Notes: a model not told the origin generated them from the sequence alone. A DNA stretch of 64,000 bases from Polynucleobacter necessarius (GCF_900095175.1 NZ_LT606946.1:1767417-1831416); one strand, 5' to 3'; numbered from the stretch's first letter, positions 1-7,426 are shown. Made by a program: numbers and translations.

Positions 1-161
1 GCTGAGGTAATGAGCGCGACGATAAAAGCGGCGTATAAACCAGTTAAAGGTGACACATGCGCTACAAGTGCGAAGGCGATTGCCTCTGGCACCATGGCCA
101 GGGCAACAGTTAAGCCGCCGAGAATATTGATTTTGATTTCTTGTGCTGAGATTGACTTCAT
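1..161 (-). CDS. SulP-family anion transporter, N-terminal fragment (window edge)
   Basis: Reading the minus strand from the ATG at 159-161 gives about 53 residues beginning [16 protein letters not shown], followed by a hydrophobic stretch with [11 protein letters not shown] and [10 protein letters not shown]. This is the usual start of SulP (sulfate permease/SLC26-type) inner-membrane anion transporters: a short cytoplasmic lead, then the first membrane helix with the conserved P-E-A-I-A-F-A segment. The gene runs off the left edge, so the substrate and the STAS domain cannot be judged. Family call is fairly sure; substrate (sulfate, bicarbonate or other) unknown. Confidence 0.7.
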   Translation of the reverse strand, partial: MKSISAQEIKINILGGLTVALAMVPEAIAFALVAHVSPLTGLYAAFIVALITS

Positions 162-373
162 ATTATTTCCACAAATACATTCCAACAGCCCAAAGGCAAT
201 TAGATTTTTGAATAACTAAAGAATTCAGCGATATGGGCTGAACTTAGATTTGAATGCCGCGAAGGCGAAGAATGAGAGCAATTACATTGGTGTTTTAATT
301 TGTGACATTCTAAATCACTAGGGTGTTGATAATGACTTTGTCGTTTCAAAAGACATCACGAGCATCAGCAATG

Positions 374-397
374 AAAAAACCACCCGAAGGTGGTTTT
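374..397 (-). terminator. Rho-independent terminator with UUCG loop, downstream of lpxL
   Basis: On the minus strand AAAACCACC-TTCG-GGTGGTTTT is a 9-bp perfect stem closed by a TTCG tetraloop and ending in a U run (plus-strand A run 374-379). It is nearly identical to the terminator after the intact tRNA-Phe at 1322-1344, so it is probably a duplicated copy. It now ends lpxL transcription. Confidence 0.8.
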
Positions 398-406
398 GGT
401 GTTTCT

Positions 407-442
407 TGGTGGCCCGGGGCGAAATCGACCGGGACTAAGGAT
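407..442 (-). pseudogene. tRNA-Phe relic, 3' half
   Basis: The plus-strand run TGGTGGCCCGGGGCG matches the CCA end and acceptor/T-arm side of the intact tRNA-Phe at 1354-1429. The match continues imperfectly to AAGGAT, the 3' strand of the anticodon stem, and then stops next to the ancestral lpxL stop. Together with the flanking terminator copy it is an approximately 60-bp direct repeat of the intact locus. The D-arm half is absent here; a candidate for it lies at 3936-3953. Confidence 0.6.
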
Positions 443-445
443 GCC

Positions 446-1297
446 TTACTCTGTGGGAGGCAATTCTGCTCCCGCTGGTCTTTTGTAGCGGTTGTAAGAC
501 CACATATATTGGTGTGGCTTTGAAAGTATCATTTTCTCAAAACACTAATTCATTTCTGTACAGGCATCAACTAGGCAATTGGGAAAGGCTCCTGTCATCA
601 ATCGACTCTTAATTAGCCAGCCTCTTCCTAACCCCAGTCTTTCTGCTCCAACAAAAAGAATTGCTACATTTGCTTGGCGAGCTAATTTAATTGGGAATGA
701 GGTTGTGTAAGCATATTGATTAAAAAATTTAGCCCATACACCATCGCCAACGCTAGGCACCCGATCTGCCAATAGGCCAACTACCTCACCTTTTACTAAA
801 GCTCGTTTAATCTGACGAACCCCACTAATATTCGCTTCAACAAAATCAATTTCAGGGTGTTTACGTGACTTAAGCATAAGCTGATTCACCCATTTTTTTC
901 TAGCTGGTCTATACATTACTGTTGCTCTTGTATGCTCAGCAAAAATACGTGGCACTATTTCAAAGCCCCCTAAATGTGAAGCAAGAACAATTAAGCCTTT
1001 TCCATTTTTGGATAGCTCAATAACTTGATCTAAATGCTCTGTGCTAACTTTCTCAATGGGCGATTTTGGATGTCGCCAAATCCATAATGTGTCAGCAAAC
1101 ATCATTCCAGATTCAGCCGCCACCCTCCACGGGGTTGATTTGAATCCCGAATAATGGGCTGCGCTCTGATGATTTTTATACAGGCGTTGTCGGTACCTAG
1201 AAGAAAACAAGTAAACCAATACGCCTATGCCTGCCCCAATAATTTGAATGGCTGCCAATGGAAGAGAGCTAAATAGCCTCAATGTGAAATACAACAT
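446..1297 (-). pseudogene. lpxL: Lauroyl/lipid A acyltransferase with in-frame amber stop
   Basis: LpxL/HtrB-family acyltransferases transfer a secondary acyl chain to Kdo2-lipid IVA at the inner membrane. The first 250 codons are open and show an N-terminal membrane helix and the H-x4-E catalytic dyad (H108, E113 in ASHLGGFE). A TAG at 545-547 interrupts the frame after TEMN. The same frame then continues with family-like sequence (CFEKMILSKPHQYMWSYNRY) to a TAA at 446-448, giving the expected length of about 283 residues. A single nonsense mutation therefore removes the last 33 residues. A shortened protein might still be made. Activity is doubtful unless the amber codon is suppressed. Confidence 0.8.
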
Positions 1298-1321
1298 TGG
1301 CCATTCTAGACGCTATTAATG

Positions 1322-1344
1322 AAAAACCACCCGAAGGTGGTTTT
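1322..1344 (-). terminator. Terminator of tRNA-Phe
   Basis: Minus-strand hairpin AAAACCACC-TTCG-GGTGGTTTT followed by U residues, starting 9 bases past the CCA end of tRNA-Phe. Perfect 9-bp stem with a stable UUCG loop: a textbook intrinsic terminator. Confidence 0.85.
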
Positions 1345-1353
1345 GGTATTTCT

Positions 1354-1429
1354 TGGTGGCCCGGGGCGGAATCGAACCACCGACACAAGGATTTTCAATC
1401 CTCTGCTCTACCGACTGAGCTACCAGGCC
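1354..1429 (-). tRNA. tRNA-Phe (anticodon GAA)
   Basis: The minus strand folds into a 76-nt cloverleaf. The acceptor GGCCTGG pairs with CCGGGCC (one G-T pair), followed by A and an encoded CCA. The D arm is GCTC..GAGC, the anticodon stem GAGGA/TCCTT has loop TTGAAAA with anticodon GAA, and the T loop is TTCGATT. It lies upstream of lpxL on the same strand. Two partial copies occur at 407-442 and 3936-3953. Confidence 0.97.
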
Positions 1430-1439
1430 AAGAGTTGGA

Positions 1440-1445
1440 ATTATA
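1440..1445 (-). promoter_or_regulatory. Probable -10 element of tRNA-Phe
   Basis: A perfect TATAAT on the minus strand (plus-strand ATTATA) lies 10 bases upstream of the tRNA 5' end, where a -10 box of a stable-RNA promoter is expected. No convincing -35 hexamer is seen at 16-18 bp. Confidence 0.45.
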
Positions 1446-1568
1446 AATGAAACTGAAAATGGGCTTACTAAATTGGCGAACTGAGCTGACTCTGCCGGAT
1501 TTTGCTGAGAAATCCTGCTGTGTGGGGATGGGAGACCCTACGGGACGGTAGAATTAATAGACGGGGGA

Positions 1569-1910
1569 TTAACGAACCAACTTGCCCAGCTCGGCAAGCA
1601 AATTAATTGACTTGGTACTGGGCACTAGATACTTCACTCTTCCATCATGTTTATCTTGCACAAGCTTAATTGCTTTTTTAGCAACCAACCTTTTGATGAT
1701 TCCATGAATGGTGGCAGGAGAAGCAATAAAGTCCATATCCAATAATTGCTTAACTCTAAATGCCTCTTGTTTTAAATATTGCCTAGTGATCACACGCAAT
1801 ACTAAGCACTCTTTTATTGAAAAATTGCACTGATTGCGCATTGAGTCTCTGCGATCCACAAAATCAAGATATGCAGTAACGTATTTTGTGGTGGTGTTTG
1901 CTACAGGCAT
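1569..1910 (-). CDS. Small winged-helix (MarR-like) DNA-binding protein
   Basis: 113 residues. The middle has the helix pattern of a winged HTH: an IKECLVLRVITRQYL helix, then SPATIHGIIKRLVAKKAI as the likely recognition helix, and a basic wing (DKHDGRVKYLVPS). It resembles stand-alone MarR/phage-type regulators of about 110 residues. It is followed by about 140 bases of intergenic sequence and then tRNA-Phe, and has no obvious operon partner, so the target is unknown. The start ATG at 1910 is the only good one in frame. Function as a transcription regulator is inferred from the fold only. Confidence 0.6.
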   Translation of the reverse strand: MPVANTTTKYVTAYLDFVDRRDSMRNQCNFSIKECLVLRVITRQYLKQEAFRVKQLLDMDFIASPATIHGIIKRLVAKKAIKLVQDKHDGRVKYLVPSTKSINLLAELGKLVR

Positions 1911-2104
1911 AATGAATTTTAACTATTAGGCCGAGAACTTTCTTGCTCAAGGTCAATTATATTGCCATGACTATCCCCGTAGTTACCCTAAGATTTCCTC
2001 TCATCTTATCAATTAGCCCATCTTTAGAGCTGTAAAGATGCTTTCTCTTGTAGACAACATTTAGATTTACAGAACATATTTGATATAAATTTCATAACAA
2101 ATAT

Positions 2105-2332
2105 ATGCTCAAAAAACTACTCGAATTTATTCTTCCTGCACGCAGCTCTTTTGTTATCGAAGAAATAGACCCCATTCGAAATGTGGTCGTACTGGAAGAC
2201 AAGCAGTTTGGTATTCGCGCTGAAGTCAATATTGGCCCCAAAGAGCTAAGAGAAGCCAAAATTGCTGGGCCTTATTGTGTTGCGCTTCACTACAAAGATG
2301 GTACCAGCAAAAAAACAAGGTTTATGAAATAA
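2105..2332 (+). CDS. Small unknown protein, first of a tandem paralogous pair
   Basis: 75 residues; not recognised. It shares with the next gene the pattern F-x-I-x(2)-I ... GP(K/R)ELR-x-A ... G-Y/P-Y, so the two are tandem duplicates of one family. The predicted fold is mostly beta strand, with alternating hydrophobics (VVVLEDKQFGIRAEVNI), an exposed GPKELREAK turn and a basic end. No signal peptide or metal motif. The next gene starts 16 bases downstream, implying co-transcription. Confidence 0.55.
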   Translation: MLKKLLEFILPARSSFVIEEIDPIRNVVVLEDKQFGIRAEVNIGPKELREAKIAGPYCVALHYKDGTSKKTRFMK

Positions 2333-2348
2333 CTTGGCATGAATTGAT

Positions 2349-2570
2349 ATGTTCAAGATCTATAGACAGCCTAGATCATTTCAAATCATTAGGATTAATC
2401 ACGAACTTCAAATGCTTGTAATACAAGACCAATTCAGCGGCTTAAAAATTGAAGCCCCTTATGGCCCAAGAGAACTTAGACATGCTGAATTTATTGGAGA
2501 ATACGAATTGCGAATTGCTTATTGTGACGATAGCGAAAAGATTATTAATTTACTGATGCAGGGTTACTAG
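2349..2570 (+). CDS. Small unknown protein, second of a tandem paralogous pair
   Basis: 73 residues; paralogue of the preceding gene, alignable without large gaps from FQIIRINHELQMLVIQDQ through YGPRELRHAEFIGEYELRIAY. It is more diverged at both ends. The conserved G-P-R/K-E-L-R and downstream Gly-x-Tyr probably mark a structural turn. Two diverged copies kept open inside a decaying region suggest they are still expressed, but I cannot assign a function. Confidence 0.5.
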   Translation: MFKIYRQPRSFQIIRINHELQMLVIQDQFSGLKIEAPYGPRELRHAEFIGEYELRIAYCDDSEKIINLLMQGY

Positions 2571-2925
2571 ATCGGGACGTGATGATGTAATCATAAGAGG
2601 ACATGCCTACACTTCAGGAGGACTCCAAACCCCCGAGAAAAGAGGCGTTTACTTCTGCCTTAAGATGGCTTACGACAACAAAATACTTAACCTACTACCA
2701 AATATAGCTAACTCAGCGATACTTCAAGATTAAAGCAATTATGCGTAGGCTGATCCAAGCTGCCCTGGCAATCACTGTATCCCATCAATATCTATGCCCG
2801 AAGCCATTCTTGGATGTACCATACAACTAACAGCAAAGCTCTAGCTGATTAACGCTAAGTGCAAAGAAGTCTGAATAAATGTCGACAATTTTGGCTTAGA
2901 TTAGCCAATTTATTAGGGGCGCAAT
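2571..2925 (+). other. Intergenic stretch without recognisable gene
   Basis: 355 bases with stops in all frames. I see no tRNA, terminator or conserved motif. The last ~20 bases (TTTATTAGGGGCGCAAT) act as leader for the DUF3014 gene. It is probably eroded former coding sequence, but nothing identifies it. Confidence 0.4.
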
Positions 2926-3753
2926 ATGAAAGCTCATTCACCTAATCCCGTCATCATTGGTGCAATTGTGGCCATAGTGATTGCAATGGGATTGTTCTTT
3001 TATAAGCACTATTACGGCAATTACTCTCCCTCTAAGATGCAAACTCCCACAGCGATCAGTGGGGGCGAAAGTCCTATTCTCAGTCTTACTGCGCCACCCG
3101 TAGAAATAAAAGTATCGCCAGTAGAGCTTCCCATATTAGGCAACTCACCAAAAAATATCAATACAGCCTTATTAGAGCTTTTTGGTGAAAAAGCGCTACT
3201 GTCATTATTGAGGATAAATGATTTCATCAATCATTTTGTTGTAACCGTTGATAATTTAGGTGGCCCAGTCTCTTCTATTGAAAAGTGGCCAGTTAAAAAA
3301 GCAGATGGGCGATTCCAAACTGAGATACGTGATGGTCAAGTGGTTATTGCTTCCACTAACGCTCAACGCTATCAAACTTATGTTGACGCCATTAAGAAAA
3401 TTGATCTTCCAAAAGCTGCAGCGCTTTACTTTGCTTTCTACCCCAAGATTCAGGAGACTTATGCAAGTATTGGCTATCCTGATAAACAATTTAACCAGCG
3501 TTTCATTCAAGTCCTGGACTTATTAATTTAAACTCCCGAAGCCTCTGAATTTATGCCAGTCGAAATGATGAAAGTAGGGGGTCCATATCAATTTGCCCAA
3601 CCATGGACTCATTACCAGTTTCAAAATTCCTTATATGAACAACTGACCATTGGTCAAAAGATCATGCTAAGACTGGGGCCTCAAAATGAATCCACAGTAA
3701 AAGCGAAATTAAAGTCTTTTCGGGAGCTGATAAATCGCCCAATTCCATCGTGA
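2926..3753 (+). pseudogene. DUF3014 membrane-anchored protein with in-frame ochre stop
   Basis: The N-terminal part has a short cytoplasmic lead, one membrane helix (about residues 9-26), a Pro/Ser-rich linker, then the DUF3014 core (ELFGEKALLSLL, FVVTVDNL, RYQTYVDAI, ALYFAFYPKIQ, GYPDKQFN). A TAA at 3529-3531 stops it after VLDLLI. The same frame continues TPEASEFMPVEMM... to KAKLKSFRELINR, the normal C-terminus of the family, ending at 3753. One nonsense codon thus splits a gene of about 275 codons. The function of DUF3014 is unknown. Confidence 0.75.
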
Positions 3754-4279
3754 GGCGGTTAAAGCAGGCGGAGAGCGTTACGTACAATAAGATGTAATGC
3801 ATATTCAAGTATCAAAGGGCTTTAATGCTCGCAAATATTAAGTGATGGCAACTTGGTTTATCTGTCCGCAAGCAAGCTGGGAGAACGCAGTAGCAATATA
3901 GAAGTGCTCGTGGGTTAGATAGGCAGAAATATAAGAATCCTCTGCTCTACCGATGTGGGCTACTGAGATAGCCACCCACACGCATCAGAATTATCTCCCA
4001 CCTTCCATCCCGATGGCGAACCAAAAGAAGCTATCTGTAACTCTTTGTTATTGCCAATTCTTCTGAATCAGAGGCAACCTTCCCCGTGAGGCCTGGGTAA
4101 GGCCAATAGTAGCCATTGAGCATCCCATAACTAGACGCCATACAAATTTATCCTACTTAATTAACCATCCTCCACCTAACAAGGCTTGATGGTGTGGGCA
4201 GATAAAAATATTGGAACTATTGCTCCGCTTATAGAAGAATCACTGATTTTCAAATGAATCTATAAACCCACTTCTTTCA
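3754..4279 (+). other. Intergenic stretch with eroded sequence
   Basis: 526 bases with no credible open frame on either strand. The only recognisable item is a tRNA-Phe-like fragment at 3936-3953. The rest looks like decayed sequence between two minus/plus gene blocks. Confidence 0.45.
3936..3953 (-). pseudogene. tRNA-Phe relic, 5' half (anticodon stem and D arm)
   Basis: The 18 bases AATCCTCTGCTCTACCGA are identical to 1397-1414 of the intact tRNA-Phe, covering the 5' strand of the anticodon stem and the D arm. Weaker similarity (GCTAC) continues to about 3965. Orientation is the same as that of the 3'-half relic at 407-442, and the two relics break at about the same place, the anticodon loop. 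Confidence 0.45.
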
Positions 4280-5092
4280 TCATGCAACGATTGCAGCATA
4301 ATTTATTTGACGATGAAATAGGAAATTTTGGGCTACTTTTTTAACATCAAATGTATGCGTCCCGCTTAACTCTTCTGCGCGCAGCATTAATTCTTCAATT
4401 GAGACATTCAATGCATCGCCTTTGCATGCAAATAGCACTTGATTTGCATAATCACTTTCCAATACCTTGACAGAAATATTATTAAAACTTTGATTAACCA
4501 ATTCTTGGTATTGCTTATTTTTATTGTGCTCTCCAAGTAAATTAATCATCAACATACCGCCTGGCTCCAAGCTATCAAAGCAATCAAAGCAATCAAAGCA
4601 ATCAAAGCAATCATCATAGAAATTTTTGGTGCATAACTGAGATGGCTGTCCATCCTTATTAAAACCATCAATAATGATTACATCAAGCCGCTCTTTTTGT
4701 TTTTTTAAGTACTGAGCGCCATCTGCAAGTTTTACTTCAAATGAATCGCTGTCACTTGGAATTTGAAATACATCGCGCAATTGAATTATTTTTGGATCAT
4801 TCTCAATGACCAACATATGTGTGTTTGGCAAGTGTCGATGGCAATATTTAGCGATTGACCCACCGCCCAAACCAATCATGGCTATTTTCTTGGGGCTGGC
4901 ATTAAATAAAGTGAAGCCCATGATGCTTTGGGTGTAGTTCACCACCAAGCGAATGGGGTCGTCTACATCCATCAAACTTTGCACCGCATCATAATCAAAA
5001 TGCAAAGAGGTGAATTTGCGACTTTCAATGGCAAACGGCTCACCGCTAGCTCTATCGCAATGTTCGGTCATTTTGAACTCACGCATCTTCAT
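4280..5092 (-). CDS. Spermidine-synthase-like methyltransferase-fold protein
   Basis: 270 residues. A Rossmann core is visible: motif I IGLGGGS (residues 73-79), an acidic residue closing strand 2 (VIENDP), then LADGAQYL and IIDGF, as in SpeE-like aminopropyl/methyltransferase folds. The canonical polyamine-site motifs of true SpeE are not clear, so the substrate is uncertain. Residues about 161-173 are a tandem FDC repeat from a 9-bp DNA repeat, inserted just before the LEPGG strand. It starts 3 bases after the RHH gene on the same strand, so the two form an operon. Start ATG at 5092. Confidence 0.65.
   Translation of the reverse strand: MKMREFKMTEHCDRASGEPFAIESRKFTSLHFDYDAVQSLMDVDDPIRLVVNYTQSIMGFTLFNASPKKIAMIGLGGGSIAKYCHRHLPNTHMLVIENDPKIIQLRDVFQIPSDSDSFEVKLADGAQYLKKQKERLDVIIIDGFNKDGQPSQLCTKNFYDDCFDCFDCFDCFDSLEPGGMLMINLLGEHNKNKQYQELVNQSFNNISVKVLESDYANQVLFACKGDALNVSIEELMLRAEELSGTHTFDVKKVAQNFLFHRQINYAAIVA
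4574..4613 (-). repeat. 9-bp tandem repeat inside the SpeE-like gene
   Basis: Four perfect copies of ATCAAAGCA (4574-4609) plus a partial fifth. Each unit adds Phe-Asp-Cys to the protein. Being a multiple of three, changes in copy number keep the frame. Confidence 0.9.
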
Positions 5093-5095
5093 TTT

Positions 5096-5290
5096 TTAAA
5101 GTACTGCCTCCCGATTACTCTGTAGAAGCCGCTCTAACTGCTCTGAATTTCCGTACTTATGTACATAGTCGCGAATCATTTGGCGCACCACCTGAGAGGG
5201 TGTTTGATCCCTTAATTCACAAATTTCCTCAAAAACTTGTTTTTTTATAGGGTCAATTAACAAGGTAAGTCGCGCAGTTCGGTTTTCCAT
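5096..5290 (-). CDS. Ribbon-helix-helix (CopG-like) regulator
   Basis: 64 residues. N-terminal strand RTARLTLLIDP, helix KKQVFEEICELRD, the turn TPSQVV and helix VVRQMIRDYVHKYG give the classical RHH (MetJ/Arc/CopG) fold, which binds DNA as a dimer of paired strands. A good ribosome site (AAGGAAG) precedes the ATG at 5290. Three ATGTTAA half-sites lie immediately upstream (5304-5333), so it most likely represses itself and the SpeE-like gene behind it. The arrangement is antitoxin-like in size, but the partner is not a toxin-sized protein. Confidence 0.7.
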   Translation of the reverse strand: MENRTARLTLLIDPIKKQVFEEICELRDQTPSQVVRQMIRDYVHKYGNSEQLERLLQSNREAVL

Positions 5291-5303
5291 AGTGTCTTCC
5301 TTT

Positions 5304-5333
5304 ATGTTAATAATATGTTAATATAGTTAACAT
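5304..5333. promoter_or_regulatory. Probable operator of the RHH gene
   Basis: ATGTTAA at 5304-5310 and 5315-5321 (direct repeat, 11-bp phase) and TTAACAT at 5327-5333, which forms a perfect inverted repeat with the second copy across TATAG. It sits 14 bases before the RHH start codon, over the likely promoter. Multiple in-phase half-sites are what RHH repressors use. Confidence 0.6.
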
Positions 5334-5433
5334 AATGACGCAATCAATAACTCCATCAACGGCGTCTTTTGTTTGCGATAAATCTACTTTGAGCTGCCAT
5401 ATCTAAAAGGTAATTAAGGGCACAGCACACACC

Positions 5434-5640
5434 ATGAGTTTAATAAATGGATCTTCGCTTGGATCTACTCAACCCACGCATTCACTTAATTGCTCCAGCT
5501 GTGAGCAATTCAAACCACTTGAGGGCGGCGTATTAACGCATACCAGCAACGGAGAAAAAGACTGGAAATGCGCCACCTGCTTCGCGCAAAAAAATCGTAT
5601 GGAACTGCAAAGGCAAGAACTGAGTTTACGTAGAAGATGA
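5434..5640 (+). CDS. Small double-CxxC (zinc-ribbon-like) protein, copy 1
   Basis: 68 residues. CSSC at about 21-24 and CATC in the second half, joined by a LEGG ... TSNGEKDWKC linker, form a putative four-cysteine zinc ribbon, followed by a charged tail. The same pattern C-x2-C-x(n)-LEGG/IEGG-x-TSN-x3-W-x-C-x2-C recurs at 7087, 7235 and 58403, so this is a family within the genome. It overlaps the next gene by 4 bases. Function unknown; RNA or DNA binding is only a guess from the fold. Confidence 0.6.
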   Translation: MSLINGSSLGSTQPTHSLNCSSCEQFKPLEGGVLTHTSNGEKDWKCATCFAQKNRMELQRQELSLRRR

Positions 5641-5891
5641 ATGACCATTCAAATATAACTACCAACCAGTGGATTAAATCGTCTGGCATATTGAACGCAA
5701 AAGTCGTAAAGGCTTTTCAGGAGTGGAACGACCTAAGCGACGGTGAAATATTTAGCATCATGGAGAATTGCCTGTTAGCTGCAAGACGAGCAAATAAAGA
5801 AACCAAGCTGAACTTACATGGATTTAAGCAATACTATTTCTATTCGTACATTCTGAATCATTTTGATCAACCGATTGGCTTAAGGAAATAA
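5637..5891 (+). CDS. Unknown 84-residue protein
   Basis: Not recognised. Mostly helical, with aromatic-rich stretches (KQYYFYSYILNHF) and a Trp near position 12 and another in FQEWNDL. No membrane helix, signal or metal motif. Its ATG overlaps the stop of the double-CxxC gene by 4 bases and its stop overlaps the DUF1275 start by 1 base. It is therefore translationally coupled in a three-gene operon, which is the main evidence that it is real. Confidence 0.5.
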   Translation: MNDHSNITTNQWIKSSGILNAKVVKAFQEWNDLSDGEIFSIMENCLLAARRANKETKLNLHGFKQYYFYSYILNHFDQPIGLRK

Positions 5892-6649
5892 TGCCCATCC
5901 AAGCCATTCAATTACTGTCTAGCCCACAGCGATCCAAAAAAACAAATTATCAACTTGGTGCCTTTCTCGCCTTTGTCGCTGGGGCAATTAATGCCGGCGG
6001 CTTTTTGGCTGTAGATAGGTACACATCTCATATGAGTGGAATTATCTCTGCGGTTGGCGATGACTTAGCCCTAGGCAATATCATGCCCGTCATTGTTGGC
6101 TTGATTCTGTTAGTGTCATTTATCTTGGGGGCAGCGACTACTGCGCTATTAGTAAATTGGGGGAAACGCAGACAAATTCGCAGCCAATATGCCCTCCCCT
6201 TACTACTAGAGGCATTTGTATTACTTTTATTTGGCCTTCTAGGCTCATATCTCACTAGCTATATTCAGCTGACTATACCGGCCATAGTCTTTTTATTGTG
6301 TTACGTCATGGGACTTCAAAACGCCATTGTCACTAAGATGTCAAATGCGGAAATTAGGACCACCCACATGACTGGAGTTGCAACAGACATTGGCATTGAA
6401 GTTGGCAGAATGCTCTATTGGACTCGATCTGAGTCTGCAAACCAGCATCACTACGTTAAATTTAACAATCAAAAGCTCAAACTTCATTTCCTGATTTTAG
6501 GGATGTTTCTCATTGGAGCATTTACTGGAGCAATCTCCTTTAAGCGCGTTGGTTATATCTCCGTACTGCCAATTTCTGCGACATTATTAATGATCTCTAT
6601 GTCTCAAATATTTAGAGATCTTAAGAGGGCAATTCAAAAACACCCCTAA
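5891..6649 (+). CDS. DUF1275 (YoaK-like) membrane protein
   Basis: 252 residues with six or so membrane helices. Family hallmarks are GAFLAFVAGAINAGGFLAV near the N-terminus, TSHMSG, the internal LLCYVMGLQNAIVTKMSNAEIRTTHMTG, and the DIGIEVGR segment. DUF1275 proteins are inner-membrane proteins of unknown transport role. Length is normal and no key motif is broken, unlike the second copy at 8480-9147. It ends the coupled cluster 5434-6649. Confidence 0.8.
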   Translation: MPIQAIQLLSSPQRSKKTNYQLGAFLAFVAGAINAGGFLAVDRYTSHMSGIISAVGDDLALGNIMPVIVGLILLVSFILGAATTALLVNWGKRRQIRSQYALPLLLEAFVLLLFGLLGSYLTSYIQLTIPAIVFLLCYVMGLQNAIVTKMSNAEIRTTHMTGVATDIGIEVGRMLYWTRSESANQHHYVKFNNQKLKLHFLILGMFLIGAFTGAISFKRVGYISVLPISATLLMISMSQIFRDLKRAIQKHP

Positions 6650-6659
6650 GGCTTAAATC

Positions 6660-7086
6660 ATGAATCATTTTATAAGGCTATGTATTATTTTGAGTATTGC
6701 AGTTTCGCTCCTCGGTTGCTCTCAGAGAGGAGAATCTGAAAACTTTTTTTGCTATGGAACAAGTTTTACCCATAAAAATAATGTTCTTGTAGATAGCAAA
6801 GAAGAAAAAAGAACCTATTCCATTGGGGAAAAATGGGGTAGCAGACCATAAGTGCGACTTTTCAGAGCGAACCATCTTGTGTCGTTCCGACTCTATATCT
6901 GGTGAGGGGGTGCTCACAAAAGAATTAATTATTAATCGGGAATTTCGATTTGTCGTTGAGATTGAGACATTAGCAGCCAGAAGAAATGCCAACAATATGT
7001 CGGGCCAAGTTATCTACGAGGCCAAGTGTGATCAAGGTTTTTTTGTAATCCTTATGCCAAATAGCATAAATTATTTGACACGTAAG
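6660..7086 (+). pseudogene. Small lipoprotein gene, frameshifted
   Basis: It starts 10 bases after DUF1275 with MNHFIRLCIILSIAVSLLGC, a typical lipoprotein signal with lipobox LLGC. The reading frame stops at 6851 (GEKWGSRP). A second frame open from 6823 continues with compatible sequence (DHKCDFSERTILCRSD, FRFVVEIETLAARRN), so a single-base indel near 6830-6840 has split it. The second frame runs on in phase into the double-CxxC gene at 7087, so the original stop has also been lost. Function unknown. Confidence 0.55.
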
Positions 7087-7257
7087 ATGAAATTTTGCTC
7101 ATCCTGTAGCCGAGATCAGATTGAGGCAACTGGTCAAATGATCCAAACCGCCTCCAAAAAGAAACGGTGGATATGCGGGGCCTGTTTTATTTGCAGAAAG
7201 AATAGGTCTGGCTCCGCAAGAAATCCAGCAGTAGATGCTTCCAAAGATGGCAATTAG
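7087..7257 (+). CDS. Small double-CxxC protein, copy 2
   Basis: From the ATG at 7087, 56 residues: CSSC near the N-terminus, a linker TASKKKRWIC, CGAC, then a basic tail. The LEGG of the other copies is replaced by EATGQ. It is in phase with the lipoprotein remnant upstream, so it could be expressed as a fusion. The family pattern favours the start at 7087. Stop at 7255-7257, overlapping the next copy. Confidence 0.5.
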   Translation: MKFCSSCSRDQIEATGQMIQTASKKKRWICGACFICRKNRSGSARNPAVDASKDGN

Positions 7258-7426
7258 TATTAAATTCCCTTTAGAGCCCCTATCAAAAACCCTTCGTTTC
7301 TGCTCCTCCTATGGGAGAGAAAAGATTATTGAAGGGGGCAAATGGCTTGACACTAGCAATAAGAAGCGACGTTGGATCTGTGTCTATTGTTTATATAACC
7401 GCACCCATAGAATTAGCTCACGCTGA
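7235..7426 (+). CDS. Small double-CxxC protein, copy 3, with a lost cysteine
   Basis: 63 residues from 7235 (an alternative ATG lies at 7247). The family signature is clear: CSSY..IIEGGKWLDTSNKKRRWICVYCLYNRTHR. The second cysteine of the first pair is Tyr, so the four-Cys metal site is incomplete and the protein is probably non-functional or metal-free. It overlaps copy 2. The tail CLYNRTHR is shared exactly with the copy at 58403, so those two are the closest pair. Confidence 0.5.
   Translation: MLPKMAISIKFPLEPLSKTLRFCSSYGREKIIEGGKWLDTSNKKRRWICVYCLYNRTHRISSR

Noticed and set aside
323..523. 66-codon plus-strand frame before lpxL
   Set aside because: It covers the terminator copy and tRNA-Phe relic and is antisense to the lpxL end.
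4574..4613. Short repeats as a CRISPR array
   Set aside because: The units are 9 bp, directly adjacent with no spacers, and sit in a coding frame.
5096..5290. RHH protein as the antitoxin of a classical toxin-antitoxin pair
   Set aside because: The coupled gene encodes a 270-residue SpeE-like protein, not a RelE, MazF or similar toxin.
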